This document shows, piece after piece, positions 49,901-58,400 of a DNA stretch of 63,134 nucleotides (the stretch's first letter is position 1; each line of letters starts with the position of its first letter). The notes beneath the pieces were generated by a model. The model was not told the origin of the DNA, ran no database searches, and saw only the letters and a list, made by a program, of their open reading frames with translations. The translations under genes were made by a program, and so were the position numbers. Source of the stretch: Lentisphaerae bacterium GWF2_50_93 (lineage in GTDB: Bacteria; Verrucomicrobiota; Lentisphaeria; Victivallales; GWF2-50-93); contig MHBI01000091.1 in assembly GCA_001804815.1 (NCBI GenBank), positions 1 to 63,134 of the forward strand. The letters are read 5' to 3'.

Positions 49901-50338
49901 GCGCTATGGGTGGATGGAGGAAACCTGAAAGTGGCGAACAGCGTCATATATGGAAACAGCCTTGCGGTCATGTTCTCGGAAAAGGGTGCCAGGATACTGA
50001 AGGAATCTGACATAAAGACCGACAAGACGATTGACATCTCCGATACTGTTTTCTTCGGTGAACAGGGCCTATGTTCGTTCCAGTTCGAGAACAGGCCTAT
50101 GAGTGAGGAGGATATTGTAAAGAATCCAACGAGGATTTCAAGGTACTGCAACCCTAAGAGGAACATCTACTACCTGCCTCAGTTCATAAATTCTATTGCT
50201 GGCAACTGGAGGCTTGTAAAGGGTACTCCGGGATATAAGGGGGGCAGCCCGAAATACAAGGGAGGTCCCCTCTACTACAAGGATCTGAAATACGGATTCG
50301 ACTGCGGCGTAATCTGGCCGGATTCCGCCGGAAAATAA
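46937..50338 (+). CDS. Zinc-ribbon/pseudokinase/transmembrane/beta-helix protein
   Basis: A 1,133-residue protein from the ATG at 46937, 22 bases after the reductase gene, with GGAGTGGAG upstream (an ATG at 46907 is an alternative). The zinc ribbon has Cys6, Cys9, Cys26 and Cys29. A protein-kinase-like domain follows (about 45-330): HLNLNPDTV replaces the catalytic HRD loop and ISGY replaces DFG, while CPEF and DIYSLGRILFF keep subdomains VIII-IX, so it is a pseudokinase. A transmembrane helix (MVIFLLLITVVAAAFI) lies near 405-425, then a Pro/Glu stretch, a long charged helical region, and a C-terminal right-handed beta-helix (NCYFNDLEARVHR, DITFDNCFFRGL, LLTHCTII). It likely senses inside the cell and displays the beta-helix outside. 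Confidence 0.8.
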   Translation: MLIFKCMNCGSHLQAEYVDIGELVECPECKFAQIIPEPVIARGGYFEEYMIKDLLASGLLWNSYHAQTLKEGILVDSVLKIPTGFLLKRVSSFKAMYDIIKVAGSSDMKEFQVLTDSSMADGRSYFAYEYVKNLRSISSFALNAPVRDADALKVARKVAAALSGAWSRCNIAHLNLNPDTVRLVISSLEVKISGYAVSSFLASESRLLNEGLNIWDFRYVCPEFIRDGKRDSQAFDIYSLGRILFFMLSGVHPPEHDEAGNPTGGPLTENLIAANPYLSMPIMALVNSMTEPDPRHRISTWDEAIQRIDAVLLEISPEYQVIEYRKKFNIWKGYTAPAARSRISEPEGLKAGRPEKKAYFASPGKKLIVNTPAGRVSARDAIRAVNMKWQMQRESSELASWKAMVIFLLLITVVAAAFICKQALSLPDAAPTDVEQPQQAVSEAPGAETVPVKTPDSGTTEPVRQKPAEVQGKPVSKSSLQEKYAEIEDFLKGNPEGFDSAIMKYEELKRPYVLENNAKLVGDINEKIFDLEKRKQEKVDKAVSDMLKSITPFLEKNEKDKAVLMLDSYSGRYAAETKRQRKEIARKILDGMSIVEINRGEAVKLLDDVMEKNTKLIAAGDFDNMLAEMKELLKKPKDEMVGQIISSYIVDIGEFKSLRSDLQKKIISEKALRLKLGSKPEGDEILLKALAYAELGDYEKAYENFEKMPYGTGYVFISVLSESEAVAALRRLLEKYGISYDAAQPDKLGETLYKKQIDSVQAHKLMDDLKAFESDFSASQAFTGNTLLLDSLTKYAFSHFSHEQKKKDKVIVVSSGGNAALNGQELLLMLEKANNFTTIYLKKGVYGFSRKGDKGRDSGKEKDTRLEQSSTGGGSFKLSLTGLKLIGEEGVVFEDDITITAQSVEISDIRMEKGKFSILPNNLSVLPDSGNIIVKNCYFNDLEARVHRGIDITFDNCFFRGLMIEKSKDVLLTHCTIIAQERGLSQNAALWVDGGNLKVANSVIYGNSLAVMFSEKGARILKESDIKTDKTIDISDTVFFGEQGLCSFQFENRPMSEEDIVKNPTRISRYCNPKRNIYYLPQFINSIAGNWRLVKGTPGYKGGSPKYKGGPLYYKDLKYGFDCGVIWPDSAGK

Positions 50339-50354
50339 TTTGTCCCAGGTATTT

Positions 50355-52391
50355 TTACTTGTCCGTCTTGAATGGAACTGCGGGAAATCCGTTCTTGTTA
50401 TAAAAATTAACTGGATCAGGATTCTGCACCCATGCATATCTCACCGCAACGGGATTTGGGATTTCCGGAGATGAAACAATGACAGTATCCCCGTCTATCT
50501 TCGCCTTTGCGAAAATGAATTTCTTGTCGGCTCCGCATATGGCAAACCACTTGAGTTCGGTTCCATCCTTTGAAGCGAGTCCGTCGCCAATGTGCTTGAA
50601 CGAAATCCGGATATTGCTTCCTTCGACCTTCATCGAATCGTAGACTGGGCCGCTGAATTCAGCTTTTGTTCCGTAGACCTGGCTCATGGCCCAGCCTGCA
50701 AGGCGCTGCCCGACTTCCAGCTTGCGGGCGGGATGTATGTTGCCGGCATCTCCCAGATCAATTGTCGCGATGCATCCGACGTTCGGCAGGATCCTCGAAG
50801 TTTCCATCTGAGATTCACGCACGTCCACCCATGAACCATTCCAACCTTTGTCCTCCACCGGAACTTTTGAGATGGCGTTGAAGTTCGGAAGCTGTACGAC
50901 GCCGAATGCGAAATCATTTCCAAATCTCTTCCTCCAGTCGGTGATCATGTTCTTGAGGTAAGTGGCATATTTTACTCCTTCACCCGGTGATCCGCTTGCC
51001 TCGCCCTGATACCATATGCAGCCCTTGAAGACCGCAGGTATTAGAGGGGAGATCATTCCGTTGAACAGTACTCCGGGCGTGTTCTGGTGCGGTTTAGTGT
51101 CTTTGGGAATATCGCTCTTGAACTTATCCTTCAGTATCCCTTCGCGGTAATACCATTCCCCTGCAAGAGAAATATTTTTTGTATCCGGTGCCCCTCTTGG
51201 CCTGATCCAGAGATGCTCGGCCTTGCCCCTGAATCCTGAATGGCCGAATCCGACTATGCGGCGCGCAATCGTGTTTTCTCCGGTCTTCAGCATACCGGCG
51301 GGAACCTTGTAGAGATTGCTCATCTCGCGGTTGTAATAGCAGCCGATCTGCTGCCCGTTCATATACACGAAATTCCAGTCTGAGATGTCGACGCATCCCA
51401 GCAGCATTTCTGCGTCCTTGCCGGCCCAGTCGGCGGGAACCGTGAAAGTCCTGCGGAGCCATAGCACTCCATTTGGAACAGAACTTTTCTCAGGAGATAC
51501 CGGCACGTTTATCTTTGTCCAGTCCTTCAAATCCAGTTTTTCACCGGCCCAGCCGGCGGAAGATCCGGGATCATTTTCCTTAAACCATTTCTCGAGGGTG
51601 TCCTCGTATTCCTTTGCATGGTTTGGATTTTTAGATTCCTTGTCGGCGACCTTGAACTCCTCCTGGAGGGTGTTGCTGAAAAGAAGATCCTTCAAGGTGT
51701 CGATGCTGCTCCATGCCTGGATGCCGGTCCCGCCCCAGCTGGAGTTGATAAGCCCGACCGGACGCTTCAATGCCTGGTGCAGTTCGCGCCCGAAAAAATA
51801 TGAGAGTGCGGAGAAATTCTTCGCTGTCTCAGGAGTGCAGACCGTCCACGACCCGCTGCGGAAAGACAATTCGGGGTTGACCGACAGCTGCGGCTGTATG
51901 AGGAAGGTCCTCAGCTGGGGCCAGTCCGCCTTGGCAATTTCATCCTTTCCTGATGGAATTCCAGAAAGCGGCCAGTTCATGTTCGACTGGCCGGAGCACA
52001 GCCAAAGCTCGCCGACCAGGATGTTCTCGGATTTGACGGAGGAGGGGCCGTCGACGGCCAGAGTGAAAGGTCCGCCTGCTTCGATCGGCCCTATGACAGC
52101 CTTCCAAAGTCCATCAGTTCCGGCGACCGAGTCCGCCCGGGAGACACTTTCCCCTTTGCCATCCTTGAGATCAACATGCACTTTTGCTCCTGCATTTGTC
52201 CATCCCCATACCGGGACTTTCGCCCCGGACTGTATGACGGCGTTCTTCCCGAAGAGAGGGTGCAGGAACGGAAGCTTGATGTCTCCGGGGGATATCTGGA
52301 ACGCCGCATATGAAATATTGGTGGTGCAGATCAACAGTGCGGAAGCAGAGAGGAGGAGTATGAAGAGGCTTTTAAATATCCGTAATTGCAT
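50355..52391 (-). CDS. Secreted sialate O-acetylesterase-family esterase
   Basis: A 678-residue protein with signal peptide (FKSLFILLLSASALLICTTN), started at the ATG at 52391 after AAAGGAGC. The first block is LHPLFGKNAVIQSGAKVPVW and the catalytic serine is Ser136 in WLCSGQSNMNWP. A jelly-roll insert (DAEMLLGCVDISDWNFVYMN) precedes the second catalytic half (GCIWYQGEASG). The family removes O-acetyl groups from sialic acids and also from xylan. A TGGT-ATG-ACCA operator immediately upstream fits control by the divergent GntR-hybrid regulator. Confidence 0.92.
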   Translation of the reverse strand: MQLRIFKSLFILLLSASALLICTTNISYAAFQISPGDIKLPFLHPLFGKNAVIQSGAKVPVWGWTNAGAKVHVDLKDGKGESVSRADSVAGTDGLWKAVIGPIEAGGPFTLAVDGPSSVKSENILVGELWLCSGQSNMNWPLSGIPSGKDEIAKADWPQLRTFLIQPQLSVNPELSFRSGSWTVCTPETAKNFSALSYFFGRELHQALKRPVGLINSSWGGTGIQAWSSIDTLKDLLFSNTLQEEFKVADKESKNPNHAKEYEDTLEKWFKENDPGSSAGWAGEKLDLKDWTKINVPVSPEKSSVPNGVLWLRRTFTVPADWAGKDAEMLLGCVDISDWNFVYMNGQQIGCYYNREMSNLYKVPAGMLKTGENTIARRIVGFGHSGFRGKAEHLWIRPRGAPDTKNISLAGEWYYREGILKDKFKSDIPKDTKPHQNTPGVLFNGMISPLIPAVFKGCIWYQGEASGSPGEGVKYATYLKNMITDWRKRFGNDFAFGVVQLPNFNAISKVPVEDKGWNGSWVDVRESQMETSRILPNVGCIATIDLGDAGNIHPARKLEVGQRLAGWAMSQVYGTKAEFSGPVYDSMKVEGSNIRISFKHIGDGLASKDGTELKWFAICGADKKFIFAKAKIDGDTVIVSSPEIPNPVAVRYAWVQNPDPVNFYNKNGFPAVPFKTDK

Positions 52392-52402
52392 GATATGCTC
52401 CT

Positions 52403-52425
52403 TTATTAATGGTATGACCAATAAA
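52403..52425. promoter_or_regulatory. GntR-type operator upstream of the esterase gene
   Basis: TTATTAATGGTATGACCAAT with the perfect core TGGT-ATG-ACCA (52410-52420), a classical GntR half-site pair, ending where the ribosome-binding site begins. Confidence 0.65.
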
Positions 52426-52484
52426 ATGCGTGCAAATAAAGAAAAATCAAGTATTTAGAAAGCAAATATTATACAAATAAGAGC

Positions 52485-52521
52485 TTGACATTATTAATTA
52501 ATGGTATTATAATTGGTATTA
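52485..52521 (+). promoter_or_regulatory. Consensus promoter and operator of the GntR-hybrid gene
   Basis: TTGACA (52485-52490), 17-base spacer, TATAAT (52508-52513), a perfect sigma-70 match. TGGTATTA occurs twice (52502-52509, 52514-52521), overlapping the -10 box, and shares TGGTAT with the esterase operator. Confidence 0.8.
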
Positions 52522-52539
52522 ATAAAAAACGAGGGATGG

Positions 52540-53694
52540 ATGATCTGCGAGAGACAGAAGGAATACAAGAAGATTGCAGGCGAACTGAAGAGGAGGATTG
52601 TCGTAGGCGAATTCAGGCCTGACGAGAAGCTTCCTACTGAAAGGGGCCTGGCCGGCCTGCTTGATGTAAGCAGGGTCACGATCCGTTCGGCCCTCCAGGA
52701 GCTGGAGAAGGATAATCTCATCCGGAGAAGGCAGGGCGCCGGTACATTCGTGTCGAATTCATCGGATGCAGGGACAGGGCTCGATAGGAATTCCATATGC
52801 CTGATCTTCAGGAACGTCAGGCAGATCAGCATTTCCGAAGATCCTTATGTGTCAATGCTTCTCGACGGGCTCAACCGGGCGTCCGGCAGGCTGGGGTTCA
52901 GGCTGTCCATAATGCCTGTCGATTCAAAGGACAGTTTCCTGGACTGCATAAGAAGGCACCCCGGCATGGCTCCAAGCTCCAAGGGGATAATACTTGGGAG
53001 CGACAATAATTTCCCTGAGAGTTTCGAATGGCTTACGGACAGGGGATATTCCGTTGTGGCGATAGGGCCTCCTCCGGCAGCGGGATCTGCCAGTCATTCG
53101 TATGTCGACATCGACAACAAGGCCGGTGGCAGGATGGCGGCGGAGCATCTGCTTTCCCTTGGAAGAAAGAAAATCATGTTTTTCAGCGGTGCCGGCAACG
53201 AGAGCTCAGGCCGGGACAGGCTCAATGGAATCAGTACTGCCTTCTCCGACAGGGGCCTGAGGTTCGATGAATCGTATGTCAAGTTTCTTGTTCCGTGGTC
53301 CGAGGATGACGGATACAGGACGACTCTGGAGGCTCTCAAGTCCAAGCCGGATCTCGATGCGATAATAATCCACGGCGACGTGGCGACTCTCGGAGTTCTC
53401 AGGGCCCTTCGCGAAAAAGGAAGGAGGATTCCGGAGGATGTCTCCGTAGTCATATATGACGATTTCCCCTGGATGAGGAAGATAAGTTCTCCGGCTCTGA
53501 CAATGGTGCATCAGCCGTTCGACGAGATGTCGGAGTCCGCCGCGGAAATGCTCATGGAGGGAATAAACTCGTTGAATCCGGCAGTCAGGATTAAAATACT
53601 ACAGTCATCCCTCATAATCAGGGAATCATGCGGTGCGCGTCTTTCGGCATCTCCTGTTTCAGCGGTGAAAAATAAGAGGAGCACTGGAAAATGA
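52540..53694 (+). CDS. GntR/LacI-hybrid transcriptional regulator
   Basis: A 384-residue protein from the ATG at 52540 with GAGGG five bases upstream. The GntR winged helix (DEKLPTERGLAGLLDVSRVT, then RRRQGAGTFVS) precedes a LacI-like sugar-binding domain (HSYVDIDNKAGGRMAAEHLL ... DVSVVIYDDFPWMRKISSPA). The transcript would begin only about 20 bases before the ATG. It is divergent from the sialate acetylesterase gene and followed by pseudopilin H with an ATGA overlap. Confidence 0.93.
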   Translation: MICERQKEYKKIAGELKRRIVVGEFRPDEKLPTERGLAGLLDVSRVTIRSALQELEKDNLIRRRQGAGTFVSNSSDAGTGLDRNSICLIFRNVRQISISEDPYVSMLLDGLNRASGRLGFRLSIMPVDSKDSFLDCIRRHPGMAPSSKGIILGSDNNFPESFEWLTDRGYSVVAIGPPPAAGSASHSYVDIDNKAGGRMAAEHLLSLGRKKIMFFSGAGNESSGRDRLNGISTAFSDRGLRFDESYVKFLVPWSEDDGYRTTLEALKSKPDLDAIIIHGDVATLGVLRALREKGRRIPEDVSVVIYDDFPWMRKISSPALTMVHQPFDEMSESAAEMLMEGINSLNPAVRIKILQSSLIIRESCGARLSASPVSAVKNKRSTGK

Positions 53695-54443
53695 TGAATG
53701 GGAGAATAAGCAAGTTAAAGACTGAAGAACGCGCAAACATGCGCTACTACCAACGAAATCTATCAGTAATCGAAAATGCATTTACGCTGATTGAATTGCT
53801 CGTGGTAATTGCGATCATCGCAATCCTCGCTGGTCTCTTGCTTCCCGCCCTCAAACAGGCGAAGGAATCCGCGCTCTCCATGACCTGCATCAACAATTTG
53901 AAGCAGAACATGCTAGGAGCGCTGTCATATTCTGTCGACTACAACGACCACGTCTACATCGGCGGCGGAGATTACGGGGCCGGGAACAATCCCCGGTGGC
54001 GCTCATGGGCCTATCCGCTGGTGCAGACAGGATCCTATCTCCCTGCCAGCGACGGATTGATCTGCCCGACCGAGAAGCCGTTCCAATGGAACAAGACCAG
54101 TCCCGCATGGGGCGAGGTTTATGGTTCGGAGGACAGGGCTACGGCCGCCCGCGTGCGTCTGACGACACCGCCGGACACGTACAGGGTGATGAACAAGATA
54201 GTCTCGCCTTCGACACTCTTCTTCCTTATAGACAGCTTCAATACGGACAACATGTCCCAGTACTGGCTGCCTGGCCAGCGGCCCGATCTCTGGCATGCCG
54301 GAGTGGCGATGCGGCATAACAGCAAGGCGAATGCAGTGTTCTGGGACGGGCATGCCGGCCCGATGGGCGACAAGGTGGAGGTATGGGGTGCGGGAACAAG
54401 CTATGTTTTCGTGAAATTGAATGGAACTTATGTGGTCCGATAA
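53691..54443 (+). CDS. Pseudopilin-like protein H
   Basis: A 250-residue protein that starts at an ATG overlapping the stop of the regulator gene (ATGA), so the two are translationally coupled. The leader is about 30 residues (EERANMRYYQRNLSVIENA) before FTLIELLVVIAIIAILAG. The residue before F is Ala. The C-terminus has NAVFWDGHAGPMG. The body resembles none of the other pseudopilins closely. Pseudopilin I follows 13 bases downstream. Confidence 0.87.
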   Translation: MMNGRISKLKTEERANMRYYQRNLSVIENAFTLIELLVVIAIIAILAGLLLPALKQAKESALSMTCINNLKQNMLGALSYSVDYNDHVYIGGGDYGAGNNPRWRSWAYPLVQTGSYLPASDGLICPTEKPFQWNKTSPAWGEVYGSEDRATAARVRLTTPPDTYRVMNKIVSPSTLFFLIDSFNTDNMSQYWLPGQRPDLWHAGVAMRHNSKANAVFWDGHAGPMGDKVEVWGAGTSYVFVKLNGTYVVR

Positions 54444-54456
54444 ATCATGGAGGCGT

Positions 54457-55266
54457 ATGATTAAATCATCAGCGAAACGGAATTTCACACTGATCGAATT
54501 GCTTGTCGCTGTGCCCGGCGTAGCCAGGCATCCGCAATCGCGGATGCAGGCGAAGAATTTTGCCCGTTCGACAAGCTCAGGGCGACGAGTAATATTTTCA
54601 ATATTTACATTAATTGAGTTACTCGTCGTAATTGCGATCATCGCAATTCTGGCCTCCCTGCTTCTGCCGGCGCTCGCGCACACCAAGGAGATGTCCAAGC
54701 AGATCACCTGCGCATCCCAGCAGAAGCAGATTCTAGTGGGATTCTCGATGTACGCCCAGGACTACAATAATTTCTATCCGGCGCTGACCGATGATTCAAG
54801 CTGGGGAGGCAGCAATCCATGGCCGGGTCAATGGTTCGTCCTGCTTTGCCCATACATGGGCTACCAGTGGACGCCCGGAGTGCGTCCGGCAAAGTTGACG
54901 ACAACCGTGTTCGTCTGCCCGTCAGCGGTTGCGGGCGTGAACGCCGACGACATGGGCAACAATATCCAGCTTGGAATAGGGATGTCGAGGAACATTCCTC
55001 CAGTGGATCCCGACTATGTAAAGCAATACAGGGTATATCCGAATTCCGTCCTCGTCACTTCACCAAGCACGAAACTTCTCATTGCGGATGCCAAAAGATA
55101 TTCCCTCGAGGGATACTGGGAGTTCTCACAGCCGCCCCCCGTATGCTATGCCTTGTACAGGATCCGCCACAGCAACGGAGCTGAAATCGGATATTGCGAC
55201 GGGCATGTCGACTGGGTTTCGAAGAATGAAATAGCCGCCAGGGGAGCGAGCCAGACCCTATATTGA
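54457..55266 (+). CDS. Pseudopilin-like protein I with duplicated prepilin motif
   Basis: A 269-residue protein from the ATG at 54457, preceded by GGAGG. The N-terminus KRNFTLIELLVAVPGVARH is followed by about 25 residues (SRMQAKNFARSTSSGRR) and then a second FTLIELLVVIAIIAILAS. The inserted segment contains the TTCGACAAGCTCAGGGC small repeat. The two motif copies differ at DNA level, and the first copy most resembles the first copy of protein B (both continue as GTGCCCG). The C-terminus has IGYCDGHVDWVS. Its 3' end abuts the truncated GntR gene. Confidence 0.87.
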   Translation: MIKSSAKRNFTLIELLVAVPGVARHPQSRMQAKNFARSTSSGRRVIFSIFTLIELLVVIAIIAILASLLLPALAHTKEMSKQITCASQQKQILVGFSMYAQDYNNFYPALTDDSSWGGSNPWPGQWFVLLCPYMGYQWTPGVRPAKLTTTVFVCPSAVAGVNADDMGNNIQLGIGMSRNIPPVDPDYVKQYRVYPNSVLVTSPSTKLLIADAKRYSLEGYWEFSQPPPVCYALYRIRHSNGAEIGYCDGHVDWVSKNEIAARGASQTLY

Positions 55267-55478
55267 AAGGTGGGGGGCTCCACCACGAAAGTTCCGTCGC
55301 GGCCGCGCGAGTCGATGAAACCCTCCTTTGTCAGGATGTCCATCGCGTTCTGCATCGTTGCAAGCGTCGTCGAAAAACGCCTTGCAAGCTCGTTCCTTGT
55401 CGGCAACCGGGAGAGAGGTTCGTATCTCCCCCTTATGATGTCGGTTTTAAGTTCTGTAATTATGAGATCGTATTTCAT
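55146..55478 (-). pseudogene. Truncated GntR-family regulator
   Basis: The first 70 residues form a complete GntR winged helix (KYDLIITELKTDIIRGRYEP, RLPTRNELARRF, then SRGRDGTFVVEPP), preceded by AGGAAAAG. From about residue 70 the frame merely runs antisense through the end of pseudopilin I, so the whole sugar-binding part is missing. The break lies near 55267. It ends the operon that contains the GH65-PgmB gene and was probably its regulator. Confidence 0.75.
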
Positions 55479-55494
55479 ATTGTCTTTTCCTGTG

Positions 55495-58400
55495 TCAGTA
55501 AAGCATTTTCAATTTTTCCAGATCCAGATATTTTGTCGACGAGAGGACGCTGTCGGCCTCGTGCAGGTCCATCTTGTATCCTATGCCCATGCTCCTCATG
55601 CCGGCGTTCACAGCCGCGGCGACTCCTGCCTGTGCGTCTTCGATGACGACGCAGTTCGCAGGCCTGATCCTGAGCTTAGCAGCCGCAAGAAGGACTCCTT
55701 CGGGATCAGGCTTGGAAAGCCTGACATCATTGCCGGTCACGACAACGTCGAAATATTTTTGCACCTTGAGCTTCTCCAGTATCAGCTGGCTGTTCCTGCT
55801 GGCGGAACACAGGGCGATCTTGATTTTATTATTCTTTAGTTCTTCAAACAGATCCATGATTCCCGGAAGCAGGTCGTGGGGAGTTACACGATCGAGCATC
55901 TTGACGTAGGCCTTGTTCTTCCTGTCGGCCAGTTCAGACATCTCCTTTTCCGAGTACTTCCTGCTGCTCTTTTCCAATATGATCTTCAGACTGTCCATGC
56001 GGCCTACGCCCTTGAGCCTCTCGTTGATCCTCTCGTCGAAATAAATACCTTCCTTCTCAGACAGTTCCTTCCATGCGAGGAAATGATATTTCGCCGTGTC
56101 GACGACTACCCCGTCGAGATCGAATATCACCGCCTGCAGCCTTGGACGCTTCAGGAATTTCTCATCCAGAGGGACGGACAGGGATTTTCCTGAGATGATA
56201 TAATCCTTCCCCTTTATCCGCGCCTTCACATCTTTTCCATGGAGAACCTGGTAGCAGGACTGTTTCCTGTCGACTTTCACCTGTATGACGCTGCCCTGAT
56301 ATGTGATCCTGAACGAATAGTCCTTCCATGCCTCGGGCAATATGGGATTGAAGATTATGCATTCGTCAGTAACGGACATCCCTCCGAAACCGGATACGAT
56401 GTTTGTCCAGCTTCCGGCCATGGACGAAATGTGCAATCCTTCATGTGTGCTTTTGTTGAGGTCGTCCAGATCCAGGCGTGAGGCCCAGAGGTAATATGCA
56501 TATGCCTGGTCGTACCGCCCGATCTCGCAGGCCAGTATTGAATGGATACAAGGAGAAAGAGAGGATGAATGAGTCGTGCGCTGCTCATAGAAACGGTAGT
56601 TGTTTGTTTTCTGTTCAACTGAAAACTTGTCGCGGTGGAAGAACATCGCCAGGAGGGTGTCCGGCTGTTTCACCATGTCGGTCTTGTACCATTTCTCAAC
56701 GGTCCAGTGCCTTTCCAGCGGGATGTCCTTTTCAGGATCAAGCTGTTCACGCGAAAATGGCTCCATGGACAGGAACAGATCATCCTGGGGGAATATTCTA
56801 AGCTTCTCGTCGTAGGTCAATATCATCTTGCCGGCGATCTGCCGCCAGTTGAACAGCTCGTCAGGATCAAGGGATATCTTAGTTGCCAGCAGATCAAGAT
56901 TCTGCGGGGAATCAACGGACATCCTGTCCACCACCTGCGCGGCATATTCCAGAACCCATTTCGCCATGTAGTTAGTGTAGAAGTTATTGTTGGTCCAGAT
57001 ATGCCATTCGTCAGGTCCTGTCACGCGGTTCAAGGCATATCCATCGCGGTATGGAATGAAACATGACCGGTCCGCCCAGAAGCGCGCCTGTTCGACAAGG
57101 ACCTCCGCCCCCTTGGTGAAAAGATATTCATTGTCACCGGTGGCGCGGACATACTGGTATATCGCGAATGGGATTATCGCATTGATGTGGATTTCAGAAA
57201 AAACCAGGTCCCAGACGACACAGTCCTCCGAACCGTCAATAGTGGTGAACGGATAAACTGCACCTTTGTACCGGAGTTCACGGGCGCGGTCGCGCGCAGC
57301 ATCAAGCGTATTATAGCGGAATTCGAGCAGGCGTCTGGCTGCTTCAGGATTTGTGTAGAGGTAGAACGGCACGCAGTAGCTTTCAGTGTCCCAGAATGCG
57401 CGGCCGTCATATACTTCTCCTGTCATTCCCTTCGCGCCGATGTTCAGGTATGCATCAGTTCCACGGTATGTGTTGAGCAGCTGGAAGAGGCAGTAGCGGA
57501 TCCCCTGCTGGGCTGATACATCCCCGTTGATCTCGACATCCATGCCGTCCCAGACTTTCCCCATGCATTCAGAATGCATCTTCTTCAATGTTTCGTAATT
57601 GGATTTTGACAATGTAGAGAGATGTTTTTTGCTGTTGGTCCTTATGAAGTCGAGGATCTCCTTCTCGTCCTTCTCATCGGCTTCGGAGCTTGTGTTCTCC
57701 TTGAGAATAAGTCCTTGTGGGAATCCTGCATCACGGCTGTTCCATACGGATATGAATTTATTGAAGACATACCCGCGCCCCTTTTCGGGAGTGAACGAGA
57801 CCCTGCATTCGACTACTTTTTCACTGGCGGAAAATTCCTCTTCGCATTTTTTAAGGACAGGATCCTTCTGGATCACCATGCGGTGTATGTAATACTGCCC
57901 GGTCGAACGGATCTTCATGACAAGCGACATGTCGTCCGGCTGTGAAACGCCGGAAACCTTGTCGGAATGTATTCCGGTCTTCGTGACTTCCGTCTGGTTG
58001 CCCCTGGTGGCGTCCAGCTGGAATGACAGGCGCACAGGTTTCTGATGGTCCAACGCCTTGACTGAGATCTGCTGGGCTCCGAGACGCCTGTCTGCAAGGC
58101 TTAGGAACCTCTCCCACCGGAGCTGCGTCCTGACGCCTGACCGCGTGGCAAAGACAAGTTCCCTGCTTAAGACAGCAGTCTTCATATCCAGAATGCGGCT
58201 GTAGTTTTCAAAGGATGAGGAATCCATCTGGAAAGTTTCGCCATCGACGTCGACAGTTATTTTCAGCCAGTTGGTGGTGTGGGCCATGGAATTCATGTAG
58301 TTCGGGAATCCGACGCGCTTCCATTCGAAAGTGGTCTTCTCCTTGAAATACATGCCGCCGATGTAGCAGCCCTCAAGGGTGTTTTTGTCCAGGCCTTCCT

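Noticed and set aside
54003..54707. A 234-codon reverse-strand frame across pseudopilins H and I
   Set aside because: It runs antisense to two well supported genes and crosses their junction.
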